64,000 bases of DNA, from the NCBI GenBank assembly GCA_017553325.1, contig JAFZMH010000006.1:60637-124636 (forward strand), given 5' to 3'. This stretch comes from Clostridia bacterium. GTDB lineage: Bacteria; Bacillota; Clostridia; Christensenellales; CAG-917. Shown piece after piece: positions 32,843 to 41,344 of this stretch. The notes under the pieces were generated by a model. It ran no database searches. It was not told where the DNA came from and was given only the letters and a program-made list of their open reading frames with translations. Position 1 is the stretch's first letter. Each line of letters starts with the position of its first letter. The position numbers were made by a program, and so were the translations under genes.

Positions 32843-34834
32843 ATGATAGAGCTTCAAAACCTTGGTGCAAGCCTGTCCGTTCGATTTAACGGGCAAGAGA
32901 AACTGGTTTTTCACGTTGGAGACGAGATTTTTGCGGTTGGCACGGGTCAAAACTCCTATTCGATGTCGAGAGGCTCCTTTGATATTAAAGAAAAAATTTT
33001 TGCAAGACACCCGAGGAAAATAGTAAAATTCGAGTCCACGCCCGACGGGGCGATTATTGCCTTTGGCAAAGGGCATTTGAGACTTGAAATCGCAAACGAC
33101 AAGCTTCGTTTCGTTCCCGAGGGGTTTGAAGAATACAACAGGATGTGGTTCCGTCTTCCGTCCACCGAGGACGAAGGGTTTTACGGCACGGGCGAGATTT
33201 TCACCGAGTTCAACCTGAAAGGCGAGACCGCAACGATTTGGGTGGCGGAACATATAAACCTCAAACAGACGACGGTCAAGATTCTCAACAATATGGTCGG
33301 GTTCAAAGATGTGAATTTTGTGAGAGGCTTTGACAACTATGAGTCATACTACGAGCAACCGACGTTTGTGAGTTCGAAAAAATGGTTCTATCACAGCGAA
33401 GGGACTTCGCGTCATATTTTCCACTTCAAAAAGGACAGAACGGTCATGCAGACGGACGAAATCGCACCGTTTTGGCTTGGCTTTGCCGACGATTTCGAGA
33501 GTCTTATGACCTCGCTCACGGAGATAGTCGGCAGACAACCCGAACTCCCGGACTGGGTGTACGACGGGCAAATTCTCGGCATTCAGGGCGGAACGGACGT
33601 CATGCTTGAAAAGTACGAAAAAGTTATCGAGCACGGCGGAAAGGTCAACGGCGTGTGGATACAGGACTGGGAAGGCAGACGCGTGACGGCTGTCGGCAAA
33701 CAACTCTATTGGAACTGGGAGTGGGACAAAGAATTATACCCAAATCTCAACGAGGCTATAAAAGAACTCGGTGCCAAAGGATGCAAGGTTTTGGGCTATT
33801 GCAACCCCTTCCTCGCAATCGAAAAACCGCTCTATCAAGAGGCGACTAAACTCGGCTATTGCGTCAAAGACGCAGAGGGCAACGATTATCTCGTCAAAAT
33901 CACCACTTTTCCCGCTGCAATGGTCGACCTCACCAACCCCGACGCCTACGAGTGGATAAAGAATATCATCAAAAAGAATATGATTGAATTCGGCTTTGCC
34001 GGCTGGATGGCTGACTTTGGCGAATACCTTCCGACGGACGCCGTTTTGTACAGCGGTGAAAATGCGGAACTCGTTCACAATACGTGGCCTGCGCTTTGGG
34101 CAAAGGTCAACAGAGAAGCGCTTGAAGAGACCGGCAAACTCGGCGAGATTATGTTTTTCACCCGCGCGGGTTTCAGCGAGACGCCAAAGTATTCCGTTAT
34201 GATGTGGAACGGCGACAATCATCCCGATTTTTCAAGGGATTTCGGGCTTCCGTCCATAATTCCAGCGTCGCTCTCACTCTCCGTGTGCGGTTTTGGGCTC
34301 GTGCACTCGGACACCGGCGGATATACGACGATTTTGAACCTGCGCAGGAATATGGAACTTTACAAGCGCTGGTTTGAGATGAATACCTTCTCCGTTCTTA
34401 TGCGTGGGCACGAGGGTTTAAACCCAGACCTTAACGTCCAGTTTGACGCGGACGACGATATACTTGACTTCTCCTCAAAGATGAGCCGTATTCACGCAAG
34501 TTTGAAACCGTATCTCAAAGAGGCGGTCAAAAAGAACGCGAAGGAAGGCGTCGGCGTGATGCGTCCGCTCTTCTTCTATTACGACGAGAAAGAAGCGTAC
34601 AACAACGGCTATGAGTATCTGCTTGGCAGAGATATTCTCGTCGCGCCCGTCTGCCGTCCAAAGGCGAGAAAGAAAAAAGTCTATCTCCCAAACGACGAGT
34701 GGATACATCTTTGGAGTGGCAGAGAGTATACTGGCGGTACTTACGAGATAGACTGCCCACTCGGCGAGACGCCCGTGTTCGTCCGCAAAGAAAACAAAGA
34801 AGTGCTTGAAACATTGCGTAAAGCAATCAACTAA
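32843..34834 (+). CDS. sftG: Sulfoquinovosidase, GH31 family
   Basis: 663-residue cytoplasmic glycosidase that frees sulfoquinovose from sulfoquinovosyl glycerol or similar glycosides. GH31 catalytic residues are Asp391 (GWMADFGEYLPTD) as nucleophile and Asp457 (MMWNGD) as acid/base. Counting back from these with the residue spacing I recall for E. coli YihQ, Gln248 (GIQGG), Gln274 (VWIQDW), Trp290 and Tyr493 (GGYTT) fall on the sulfonate-binding motif QQRWY, with Lys286 or Gln287 at the arginine position. This separates it from ordinary alpha-glucosidases. ATG at 32843 follows AGAGGG. The next genes encode the rest of a sulfoglycolysis pathway, which supports the assignment strongly. Confidence 0.9.
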   Translation: MIELQNLGASLSVRFNGQEKLVFHVGDEIFAVGTGQNSYSMSRGSFDIKEKIFARHPRKIVKFESTPDGAIIAFGKGHLRLEIANDKLRFVPEGFEEYNRMWFRLPSTEDEGFYGTGEIFTEFNLKGETATIWVAEHINLKQTTVKILNNMVGFKDVNFVRGFDNYESYYEQPTFVSSKKWFYHSEGTSRHIFHFKKDRTVMQTDEIAPFWLGFADDFESLMTSLTEIVGRQPELPDWVYDGQILGIQGGTDVMLEKYEKVIEHGGKVNGVWIQDWEGRRVTAVGKQLYWNWEWDKELYPNLNEAIKELGAKGCKVLGYCNPFLAIEKPLYQEATKLGYCVKDAEGNDYLVKITTFPAAMVDLTNPDAYEWIKNIIKKNMIEFGFAGWMADFGEYLPTDAVLYSGENAELVHNTWPALWAKVNREALEETGKLGEIMFFTRAGFSETPKYSVMMWNGDNHPDFSRDFGLPSIIPASLSLSVCGFGLVHSDTGGYTTILNLRRNMELYKRWFEMNTFSVLMRGHEGLNPDLNVQFDADDDILDFSSKMSRIHASLKPYLKEAVKKNAKEGVGVMRPLFFYYDEKEAYNNGYEYLLGRDILVAPVCRPKARKKKVYLPNDEWIHLWSGREYTGGTYEIDCPLGETPVFVRKENKEVLETLRKAIN

Positions 34835-34898
34835 AAGCAAAAAAACAATAAAACAAGAATAAAAAACAACAAACACACGAAGTGTGTGGGAGGCAAAT

Positions 34899-35585
34899 AT
34901 GAAATATTTTTTGGACAGTGCAAAGATTGATGAAATTCGTGAAGCATACGAGACATTTGGCATCGACGGCGTCACGACAAACCCAAATCACATCATGAAT
35001 TCGGGCAAGCCTTTCAAGGTCGTGCTCAAAGAACTCGCAGATTTCTGCAAGGAAAAGAAAATCGAAGGTTGGGACAAGTTCCCGATCTCCGTCGAGACGA
35101 ACCCGCACCTTGAAAAAGCGGAAGACATCATCAAGATGGCGAGAGAGATTGCAAGTTATTCGCCCAATTTCGTCGTCAAAATACCCTGCATTCCCGGCGG
35201 TATCGAAGCGGCAAGAAAACTTGAAAAAGAGGGCATAAGGACAAACCTTACGCTCGTGTTCTCACCGTCGCAAGCATTGATTGCCGCAAAGAACGGCTCG
35301 CTCTTCGTTTCGCCGTTTATCGGTTGGAAGGAGAGTAGCGGTGAAGACTGCGGACAATACATCTGCGATATCTGCGATATATACAGAAATTACGGGTTCT
35401 ACGGCAAGACGCAAATCATCTGCGCGGCAGTGCGCAACGGCAAACAGATTGCGGAGTGCGCAACCTACGGCGCAGACATAGTGACCGCGGGATTGCAGGT
35501 GTTCAAGGACAGTTTCTATCATCCGTTTACCGACTACGGCATGGCGAAGTTTACCGCCGCCTGGGATAAAACCGTCACGGATTGA
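34899..35585 (+). CDS. sftT: 6-deoxy-6-sulfofructose transaldolase
   Basis: 228-residue class I aldolase-fold enzyme. It resembles short MipB/TalC-type transaldolases: MKYFLDSAKIDEIREA at the start, GVTTNPNHI, and the Schiff-base Lys94 in NFVVKIPC. In the sulfo-TAL pathway this enzyme splits 6-sulfofructose into 3-sulfolactaldehyde and moves the C3 unit to glyceraldehyde 3-phosphate, giving fructose 6-phosphate. ATG at 34899 has GGGAGG 5 bases upstream. The sulfo-role rests on its operon partners; by sequence alone it could be a general transaldolase. Its last codons (KTVTD, TGA) lie in repeat copy C. Confidence 0.88.
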   Translation: MKYFLDSAKIDEIREAYETFGIDGVTTNPNHIMNSGKPFKVVLKELADFCKEKKIEGWDKFPISVETNPHLEKAEDIIKMAREIASYSPNFVVKIPCIPGGIEAARKLEKEGIRTNLTLVFSPSQALIAAKNGSLFVSPFIGWKESSGEDCGQYICDICDIYRNYGFYGKTQIICAAVRNGKQIAECATYGADIVTAGLQVFKDSFYHPFTDYGMAKFTAAWDKTVTD

Positions 35586-35692
35586 GCGACCTGCTTTGTC
35601 AGGTTTGCGGGTGCTCGCCGTCATGTACTTTGTGTACATTGGGCGGCTCGCGTGCGCACCTTCCTTGCATCTCATCTCAACCGTGCAGTTTT
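35568..35692 (+). repeat. Dispersed structured repeat, copy C
   Basis: 125-base element inside the sulfoquinovose operon. AAAACCGTCACGGATTGAG pairs with CTCAACCGTGCAGTTTT apart from two bulged bases and one mismatch; the centre is ATGTAC-TTTGT-GTACAT, flanked by CGCC with GGCGG and GGTGC with GCACC. It matches copy D at GATTGAGCGA, CGTCATGTAC and TCTCATCTCAA, and copy B at CTTTGTCAG and CTCGCGTGCGC. Its left arm is the end of the transaldolase gene. Confidence 0.8.
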
Positions 35693-35808
35693 GTAAGACA
35701 GTATGATTGGGTGATGCACAAAAAATAAACAATAAAATAATAGAAAAATAAAAACCGCTCATTTTTGATGAGATGCAAATCGCAAAAATGTGCGGTTGTA
35801 AGGAAAAA

Positions 35809-36675
35809 ATGAAAATAGGATTTATAGGACTCGGCATAATGGGCGAGTCAATGTGTGAGAATATTGTAAAAAAACATGACGACAAAGTTTATTGCAACGA
35901 TTTAAACCGCGCGCAGGTTGCAAAACTTGCAGGCGTGGGGGCAGTCCCTTGCGAGAACAACGTCGAAGTCGCAAAAAACGCGGACGTCATCATCTCCATG
36001 GTGCCGAAGTCCGAGCACGTTAAGGCGTTGTACACCGAGATTTTACCGTATATCACAGCGGGCAAAATCTGCATCGATATGTCCACGATAGACCCGTCCG
36101 TATCTCGCGAGGTTGCGAGTATGGTCAAGGGGAAGGGCGCGCAGTTTGCGGACGCTCCCGTTGTCAAGTCAAAACCCGCCGCAATCGCGGGCACGCTCGG
36201 CATATATGCAGGGTGCGACGAAGAGTTGTTCCCAGTCATCGAGCCGCTTTTGAAATATATGGGATGCAATGTCATCCGTATGGGCGAGAACGGGATGGGA
36301 CTCGTGATGAAGATATGCCACAACACTCTCGTTGCGGAAATTCAAAACGGCGTCAACGAGACGATAAACCTCGCAAAACGCTACGGCGTGAGCATAGAGG
36401 ACTTTGCAAAGGCGATTTCGTACGGTGGAGGTCAAAACTTCTATCTCGACGGACAATGGAAAAACCTCGAGGCGGAAAACTGGACGACTGCGTTTTCAAT
36501 CGAGAATATGCACAAGGACCTCGGCATCTGTGGGCGTATGGCAAAAGAGAGCGATTTTGCGATGCCGGGTATGGAAAACGCCAAGCGCGTCTATGACGAG
36601 TGTATGGAAGAGGGCATAGGCAAAGAGGACTTCCGCGCCACCTTCAAAGCAGTGAGAGGAGATTTCAATGCTTGA
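35809..36675 (+). CDS. 3-sulfolactaldehyde reductase (beta-hydroxyacid dehydrogenase family)
   Basis: 288-residue NAD-dependent reductase. The Rossmann motif GFIGLGIMGESM is at the N-terminus and the catalytic lysine is in MKICHNTLV near residue 171. In place of the family's usual GPVSGG the substrate loop reads DAPVVKSKPAAIAGTL; a basic residue followed by Ser/Thr and GTL also occurs in YihU-type sulfolactaldehyde reductases, where it holds the sulfonate. Product would be 2,3-dihydroxypropane-1-sulfonate. ATG at 35809 follows AAGGA. The next gene overlaps by 8 bases. Sulfo-specificity is inferred from motif and context. Confidence 0.85.
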   Translation: MKIGFIGLGIMGESMCENIVKKHDDKVYCNDLNRAQVAKLAGVGAVPCENNVEVAKNADVIISMVPKSEHVKALYTEILPYITAGKICIDMSTIDPSVSREVASMVKGKGAQFADAPVVKSKPAAIAGTLGIYAGCDEELFPVIEPLLKYMGCNVIRMGENGMGLVMKICHNTLVAEIQNGVNETINLAKRYGVSIEDFAKAISYGGGQNFYLDGQWKNLEAENWTTAFSIENMHKDLGICGRMAKESDFAMPGMENAKRVYDECMEEGIGKEDFRATFKAVRGDFNA

Positions 36676-37330
36676 GCGGCTGAACAAAGTCAATGATGTC
36701 AAAATCTACTCCGTGTTCGATGCGGAGTTCAAGTCGTACGGCAGAATTGTCGGGGGTTATAACTTTGCGCCGCTCGTCGAATATATGAAATCGACTCCCG
36801 TCCCCAAACAGGGCAATATCTACGTTGCCTCCGTCCCCGAGATGGAAGCGTTTGCCGTCAAAGAGGAAGTGGAGAGCGTGCTCTACGGCGGTATGCCCGT
36901 TCAAATCGGCTACTGCAACGGGCGCAATTCCACCTACAACGGATTTGAATATCACAAGGGTTCGGAGATAAACGTTGCCGTCACTCCGTTTATGCTCGTG
37001 CTCGGGCACGTATGGGAGATAGAGGATAACAAGTTTTTTGTCGGCAACGAAAAAGTGTTCTTCGTCCCTGGAGGCACGGCGATTGAAATGTACCAAACGA
37101 CACTTCATCTCTCGCCCTGCAAGGTGACAGACGAAGGCTTCAAGGACGTGGTTATATTGCCGAAAGGCACAAATACTCCTCTTGAAAACAAACACCAAAA
37201 CGACGACAGCGAATCTGTTTTGCTGTTGCAAAAAAACAAGTGGGTGTTGGCGCATAAGGATAGAGAGCCGTTGGTTAAGCAAGGTGCCCATATCGGTTTA
37301 ATCGGAACAAACAAAGAATTGTATTTTTGA
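36668..37330 (+). CDS. sftX: DUF4867 family protein of sulfoglycolysis operons
   Basis: 220-residue cupin-like soluble protein with beta-rich core and segments NVAVTPFMLVLGHVWEI and FFVPGGTAIEMYQTTLHLSPC. DUF4867 proteins accompany transaldolase-type sulfoquinovose operons in Firmicutes; to my knowledge their role is not settled, an accessory or mutarotase-like function being possible. GAGGAG lies 8 bases before the ATG, within the reductase gene, and the two genes overlap by 8 bases. The presence of this gene is one of the best context markers for the pathway. Confidence 0.85.
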   Translation: MLERLNKVNDVKIYSVFDAEFKSYGRIVGGYNFAPLVEYMKSTPVPKQGNIYVASVPEMEAFAVKEEVESVLYGGMPVQIGYCNGRNSTYNGFEYHKGSEINVAVTPFMLVLGHVWEIEDNKFFVGNEKVFFVPGGTAIEMYQTTLHLSPCKVTDEGFKDVVILPKGTNTPLENKHQNDDSESVLLLQKNKWVLAHKDREPLVKQGAHIGLIGTNKELYF

Positions 37331-37391
37331 CAAAAACAGGATTTAAAATATACAAAACGCACATATAAAATGCGTGTTTGGAGAAATTGCA

Positions 37392-38723
37392 ATGAACTTC
37401 AATTATTTATATTTGCCAATCGGCGTGCCGACTTTCCACTTGGAAAGCGCGGGAAAAGAGTTTGACAAATCGGTTGCGCTTTTGAAGAGTGTGGACGATT
37501 CCGTCATCGTGCCAGACGAGATGCTGCTGTCTCTCGACAAACTTCACGCATTCATTGACGACAAGCATCCCGACTTTGTCGTGGCGCAAAACATCACGTT
37601 TGCAAACGGCGCATATATGACGGAGATTCTTCGCACGCTCGATTGCCCCGTGCTCCTTTGGACTTTGAAAGAGCCGGTCATCGACGGTGGAAGGCTTAGA
37701 CTCAATTCGCTCACGGGGGCGTATTCCGCGGCAAACAAACTCGCGTCTTTCGGGCGCCCGTTTGAATATGTTTTCGGCTCCCCCGATGACGAGGACGTAA
37801 AGCGCAAAGTCGCCGCCGTGCTCAGAGCGGCAAGATTGAAATCTGCCCTCAACCATCTCAATATTTTGCAAATCGGACAAACTCCTCAAGGATTTGATTT
37901 TGGCAAGGCGACGGAAACGGAAATGGCAACTTTCGGCGCAAAGCTTTTGTCGGTTGAACTTGAAAAGTTTTTTGATATCGCAAAATCATACAAGGATGAC
38001 GAGGTCAGTGAATATTTGGAAGACGCAAATAGACGCATAGTAGGGCTTGAGAACATCAAGGCGGAAAACGTGCGCGATTTTGCGAAACTGTACAAGGCAT
38101 ACAAAGATTTCGTCAAAGACAACGATATCGGGGCGTTGTCGTCGCGTTGTTGGCCGGATTGTTTTACGGCGTACGGTACGCCCGTATGTGCGGTACTTGC
38201 GATTCTCAACGACCTTGACGTGCCTTCCTCCTGCGAGGCGGACACCTACGGCGCGCTCTCGATGTATATGGGACAGTTTTTGACGGGACGTCCAACCTTC
38301 TTTGGGGACCCCGTCTCTATGGACAAGGACGAAAACACTGTCACGTTCTGGCACTGCGGAACGGCGGCTTGCTCCTTGGCGCGCGAAGATACGGGCGCGA
38401 GAGCGGGCGTGCACTGCAACCGCAAAATCGGTCCTACGCTTGAATTCGGGTGCAAGGCGGAACCGCGCGTGACCATTTTCCGCGTAGGCAAAAAAGCGGA
38501 CGGCAAATTCAGGCTCTTCCTCTCGACGGGCGAAGCGCTTGACAAGCCGCAACAGTTCCTCGGCACGAGCATAGTCGTAAAGACGGACAAGTGCGCGAAG
38601 GCACTCGTGGAGAACTCCGTCAAAAACGGTTGGGAACCGCATTTTGTCGTCGCAATGGGCGATATAGCGAGCGAGATGAAGGCGCTTGCGAATATGCTCG
38701 GCATAGAGGTTGAAGAATTTTGA
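37392..38723 (+). CDS. sftI: Sulfoquinovose isomerase (L-fucose/L-arabinose isomerase fold)
   Basis: 443-residue enzyme expected to convert sulfoquinovose into 6-sulfofructose. It has the fold of fucose and arabinose isomerases: an N-terminal domain with DFVVAQNITFANGA, the middle domain with GQTPQGFDFG, and metal-ligand regions SCEADTYGALSMYM and FWHCGTAACSLA. ATG at 37392 has GGAGAA 7 bases upstream; an in-frame GTG at 37374 would place the ribosome site inside the gene and is rejected. The stop overlaps the exporter start (TGATG). Confidence 0.85.
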   Translation: MNFNYLYLPIGVPTFHLESAGKEFDKSVALLKSVDDSVIVPDEMLLSLDKLHAFIDDKHPDFVVAQNITFANGAYMTEILRTLDCPVLLWTLKEPVIDGGRLRLNSLTGAYSAANKLASFGRPFEYVFGSPDDEDVKRKVAAVLRAARLKSALNHLNILQIGQTPQGFDFGKATETEMATFGAKLLSVELEKFFDIAKSYKDDEVSEYLEDANRRIVGLENIKAENVRDFAKLYKAYKDFVKDNDIGALSSRCWPDCFTAYGTPVCAVLAILNDLDVPSSCEADTYGALSMYMGQFLTGRPTFFGDPVSMDKDENTVTFWHCGTAACSLAREDTGARAGVHCNRKIGPTLEFGCKAEPRVTIFRVGKKADGKFRLFLSTGEALDKPQQFLGTSIVVKTDKCAKALVENSVKNGWEPHFVVAMGDIASEMKALANMLGIEVEEF

Positions 38724-39595
38724 TGAGCAACGAGACGAGATACGCGCTATTCTTTGTTGTGATATTCTTTGCCAATATCATACAGGCGATTACCGGCTTT
38801 GCCGGTACGACGCTTGCTATGCCGTTTTCCATCATCCTCGTAGGCGGGGAAGAGGCAAGGCTTATTCTCAATATTTTGGGCATTGCGTCGTCGATTGGCG
38901 TCGTAATTCTCAACCGTAAGTCGATAGTCTGGAAAGAGGTCCTCAAAATTTGCCTCATTATGGGCGTCGGCATGGCAATAGGCTTTGTCATCATCCACTT
39001 TGCAAACGTGCCGAAGCAGATTTTGTATTTCATACTTGCCGGCGTCATATTGCTTTTTGCGGCAATCGGCGTGTACACGACTTTCTTCAAAAAGGAGAAA
39101 GAACGAAAAGTACAAGAAACGACAGAGCAAGAACAAGAACAAGAAGATCAAGGCAATCTAAATCAAGAGCAACCACAGGTCGAGGCAAAGCCCGTTGACA
39201 AGAACGCGCCTCTAAAAGAGGCGGGGCTGATCGCCCTCCTCGTTGCGGCGGGCGTCGTGCACGGTATGTTCGTGTGCGGAGGACCGCTTCTCATCATCTA
39301 CGCCACCAAGAAACTTAATGGTAAAGACCAGTTTAGGGCGACGCTCTCAATGGCATGGATAGTGCTCAACACCGTCAATCTCGTGAGAGACGTAGCTTCC
39401 GGCGCGTTTACGGCGGAAAACGTCGGGCACTTGATGATAGTGCTGGCAATCGCGCTCTCCACCTTGCTCGTCGCAATAATAGTCGGCAACCTTATTGCGA
39501 AAAAACTCAATCAAAAGGCGTTTATGATCGTCACTTACGTTTTGATGGTAATTAGCGCAGTTTCTTTGATATTGAATGCTTGTGGGATATTCTAA
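38723..39595 (+). CDS. TauE/SafE-type sulfonate exporter
   Basis: 290-residue membrane protein with about eight helices, of the TauE/SafE permease family. QAITGFAGTTLAMPFSIILVGG near the start is the family's first-helix signature. A hydrophilic Gln/Glu-rich loop (about residues 120-165) divides the protein into two halves. In this operon the likely cargo is dihydroxypropanesulfonate, the excreted end product. It shares one base with the isomerase gene and precedes the importer by 30 bases. Confidence 0.85.
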   Translation: MSNETRYALFFVVIFFANIIQAITGFAGTTLAMPFSIILVGGEEARLILNILGIASSIGVVILNRKSIVWKEVLKICLIMGVGMAIGFVIIHFANVPKQILYFILAGVILLFAAIGVYTTFFKKEKERKVQETTEQEQEQEDQGNLNQEQPQVEAKPVDKNAPLKEAGLIALLVAAGVVHGMFVCGGPLLIIYATKKLNGKDQFRATLSMAWIVLNTVNLVRDVASGAFTAENVGHLMIVLAIALSTLLVAIIVGNLIAKKLNQKAFMIVTYVLMVISAVSLILNACGIF

Positions 39596-39625
39596 AAATA
39601 AAAAAATAAAAATAGGAGAATAATT

Positions 39626-41215
39626 ATGAGCGAAGAAACAAACGGCGCGCTTGAAACAGGTGCGCAACAAGGAAGTTTTATCGCAAAAGCGAGCGGCTTG
39701 AAAGGCAAAGACTACATATCCTATGCGCTTGGCGACACGGGATGCTGTCTTGCGTTTGGCCTTGTCACGACGCTACTCCAACGCTACTACACGGACGTTT
39801 TGTTGTTGCATCCGCTGTTCGTAATGTTGATGTTTGTCGTGGCACGTATTTGGGACGCGGTCAACGATCCGATTATGGGTAGAATCTGCGATACGGTCAA
39901 GACGTCAAGATGGGGCAGGTACCGTCCGTGGTTCTTGTACGGCTCGATTCCGCTTGCTATCTCGGCGGTTTTGATGTTTATCAAGTGGCCGGGGTTCGGT
40001 TCTACGCCGGGTTCCGTGGGCGTGTCCGTGTATGCGACCGTCACGTATATTTTGTTCGGTATGTGCTACACCGTCATTCAAATACCGTACGGCTCGCTTG
40101 CGTCCGTCGTCACACTCGACGAAAAGGAGCGTTCCAAACTTTCGGTTTGGCGTAGCGTCGGCGCGGCTATCGGCAGTATGCCCGTAATGATTGTCGGCAT
40201 GATTGCATTCAAAGAGACGGGCACGAGTTATACGGCAATAATCATTGGTGCAGCCATTATGGCTGTCGTGTCCCTTGCAATGCTTCTCGTGGCGTTTGCA
40301 GGCAACAAAGAGAGGGTAAAACCGATGCCTGTCGTCCAAGAAAAGGGCGCGACGATGAAGGCGTTCAAAAAACTCTTCAAGAGCAAATCTATGATTGCGG
40401 TGTCCCTTGCGAGTATGTTGCTTCTTGCGGGGCAGATGTTTATTCAAAGTTTCTATTCCTACCTCATCAATTACTACTTTGGGAAGCGTGGAATTTGGAC
40501 TATGTTGCCAACCGTTCTCACCTATCTGCCAATGGCGTTCCTCATGTTCTTCACACCGAAACTCGTCAAGAAGTTCGGCAAAAAGGAAGTCAGCGGAATA
40601 GGCATGGTCGTGGCGGCGGTTGCAAACCTCGCGATGTTCTTCCTGCTCTTTATGGGCAAGGGCGACGCGACGCTTTATATCTTTATGGTGTTCTGCTTGA
40701 TAAGCGGTATCGGTCTCAACTTCTTCGTCTTGCAAGTTTGGGCGATGGCGGCGGATTCGATAGACGAAATAGAAGTCAAAACCGGCTCTCGTGACGACGG
40801 CACGGCGTACGCCTTCTTTATGTTCTTCAGAAAGCTCGGTCAAGCAATCTCCGCAATCGCGGTCGGCGCAACCTTGCTTGCGATGGGCTATTACGAGACG
40901 GTTTCCACGGGCAGTTTCGCATTCAGCGACGGACAACTCAAACTTATGTTTATCTTGTCCACGCTCATTCCCGCGGCGATGTTCGGCGTTATGGCGTTTA
41001 TTCTTCTCGTCATATACCCGCTCTCCAAAAAGAAAGTCGCCAAATTGCAAGACGAGAAAGAGGAGCATCTGCGTTCGCTTGCCGAGAGCGGCAACGATAT
41101 AACCGTGGGCGAGGAAGCGACGGCTCAAAGCGAGGACAAACTCGCCGAAGAAGCAGTCGAACAACCTTTGGAAGCGGACAAAACAGAAGCGTCCGAGCCG
41201 ACGGAAGAACAATAA
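39626..41215 (+). CDS. GPH-type sugar/cation symporter (sulfoquinovoside importer)
   Basis: 529-residue twelve-helix transporter of the glycoside-pentoside-hexuronide branch of MFS. DYISYALGDTGCCLAFG opens helix 1 and NDPIMGRICDTVKTSRWGRYRPWFLYGSIP is the family motif after helix 2. It has an acidic C-terminal tail of about 65 residues. AGGAGA precedes the ATG. As the only importer in the operon it should bring in sulfoquinovose or sulfoquinovosyl glycerol, like YihO. A strong terminator follows, ending the operon. Confidence 0.88.
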   Translation: MSEETNGALETGAQQGSFIAKASGLKGKDYISYALGDTGCCLAFGLVTTLLQRYYTDVLLLHPLFVMLMFVVARIWDAVNDPIMGRICDTVKTSRWGRYRPWFLYGSIPLAISAVLMFIKWPGFGSTPGSVGVSVYATVTYILFGMCYTVIQIPYGSLASVVTLDEKERSKLSVWRSVGAAIGSMPVMIVGMIAFKETGTSYTAIIIGAAIMAVVSLAMLLVAFAGNKERVKPMPVVQEKGATMKAFKKLFKSKSMIAVSLASMLLLAGQMFIQSFYSYLINYYFGKRGIWTMLPTVLTYLPMAFLMFFTPKLVKKFGKKEVSGIGMVVAAVANLAMFFLLFMGKGDATLYIFMVFCLISGIGLNFFVLQVWAMAADSIDEIEVKTGSRDDGTAYAFFMFFRKLGQAISAIAVGATLLAMGYYETVSTGSFAFSDGQLKLMFILSTLIPAAMFGVMAFILLVIYPLSKKKVAKLQDEKEEHLRSLAESGNDITVGEEATAQSEDKLAEEAVEQPLEADKTEASEPTEEQ

Positions 41216-41230
41216 AAAAATCAGCAAAAA

Positions 41231-41256
41231 AACTCCCGAATCTCGGGAGTTTTTTC
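41231..41256 (+). terminator. Terminator of the sulfoquinovose operon
   Basis: AACTCCCGA-ATC-TCGGGAGTT with a T-tail. Confidence 0.9.
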
Positions 41257-41344
41257 ATTTATTCAAAATTGACCCTTTTATTTTTTGCGCGTGCGTGTTA
41301 GTATAAAAGCAAGGACGAGTATCCACACGGCGGAGGATATGATT

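Noticed and set aside
39905..41227. Open frame of 440 codons antisense to the GPH importer
   Set aside because: Although long, it is His/Arg-rich antisense of a clear transporter and runs across the operon terminator.
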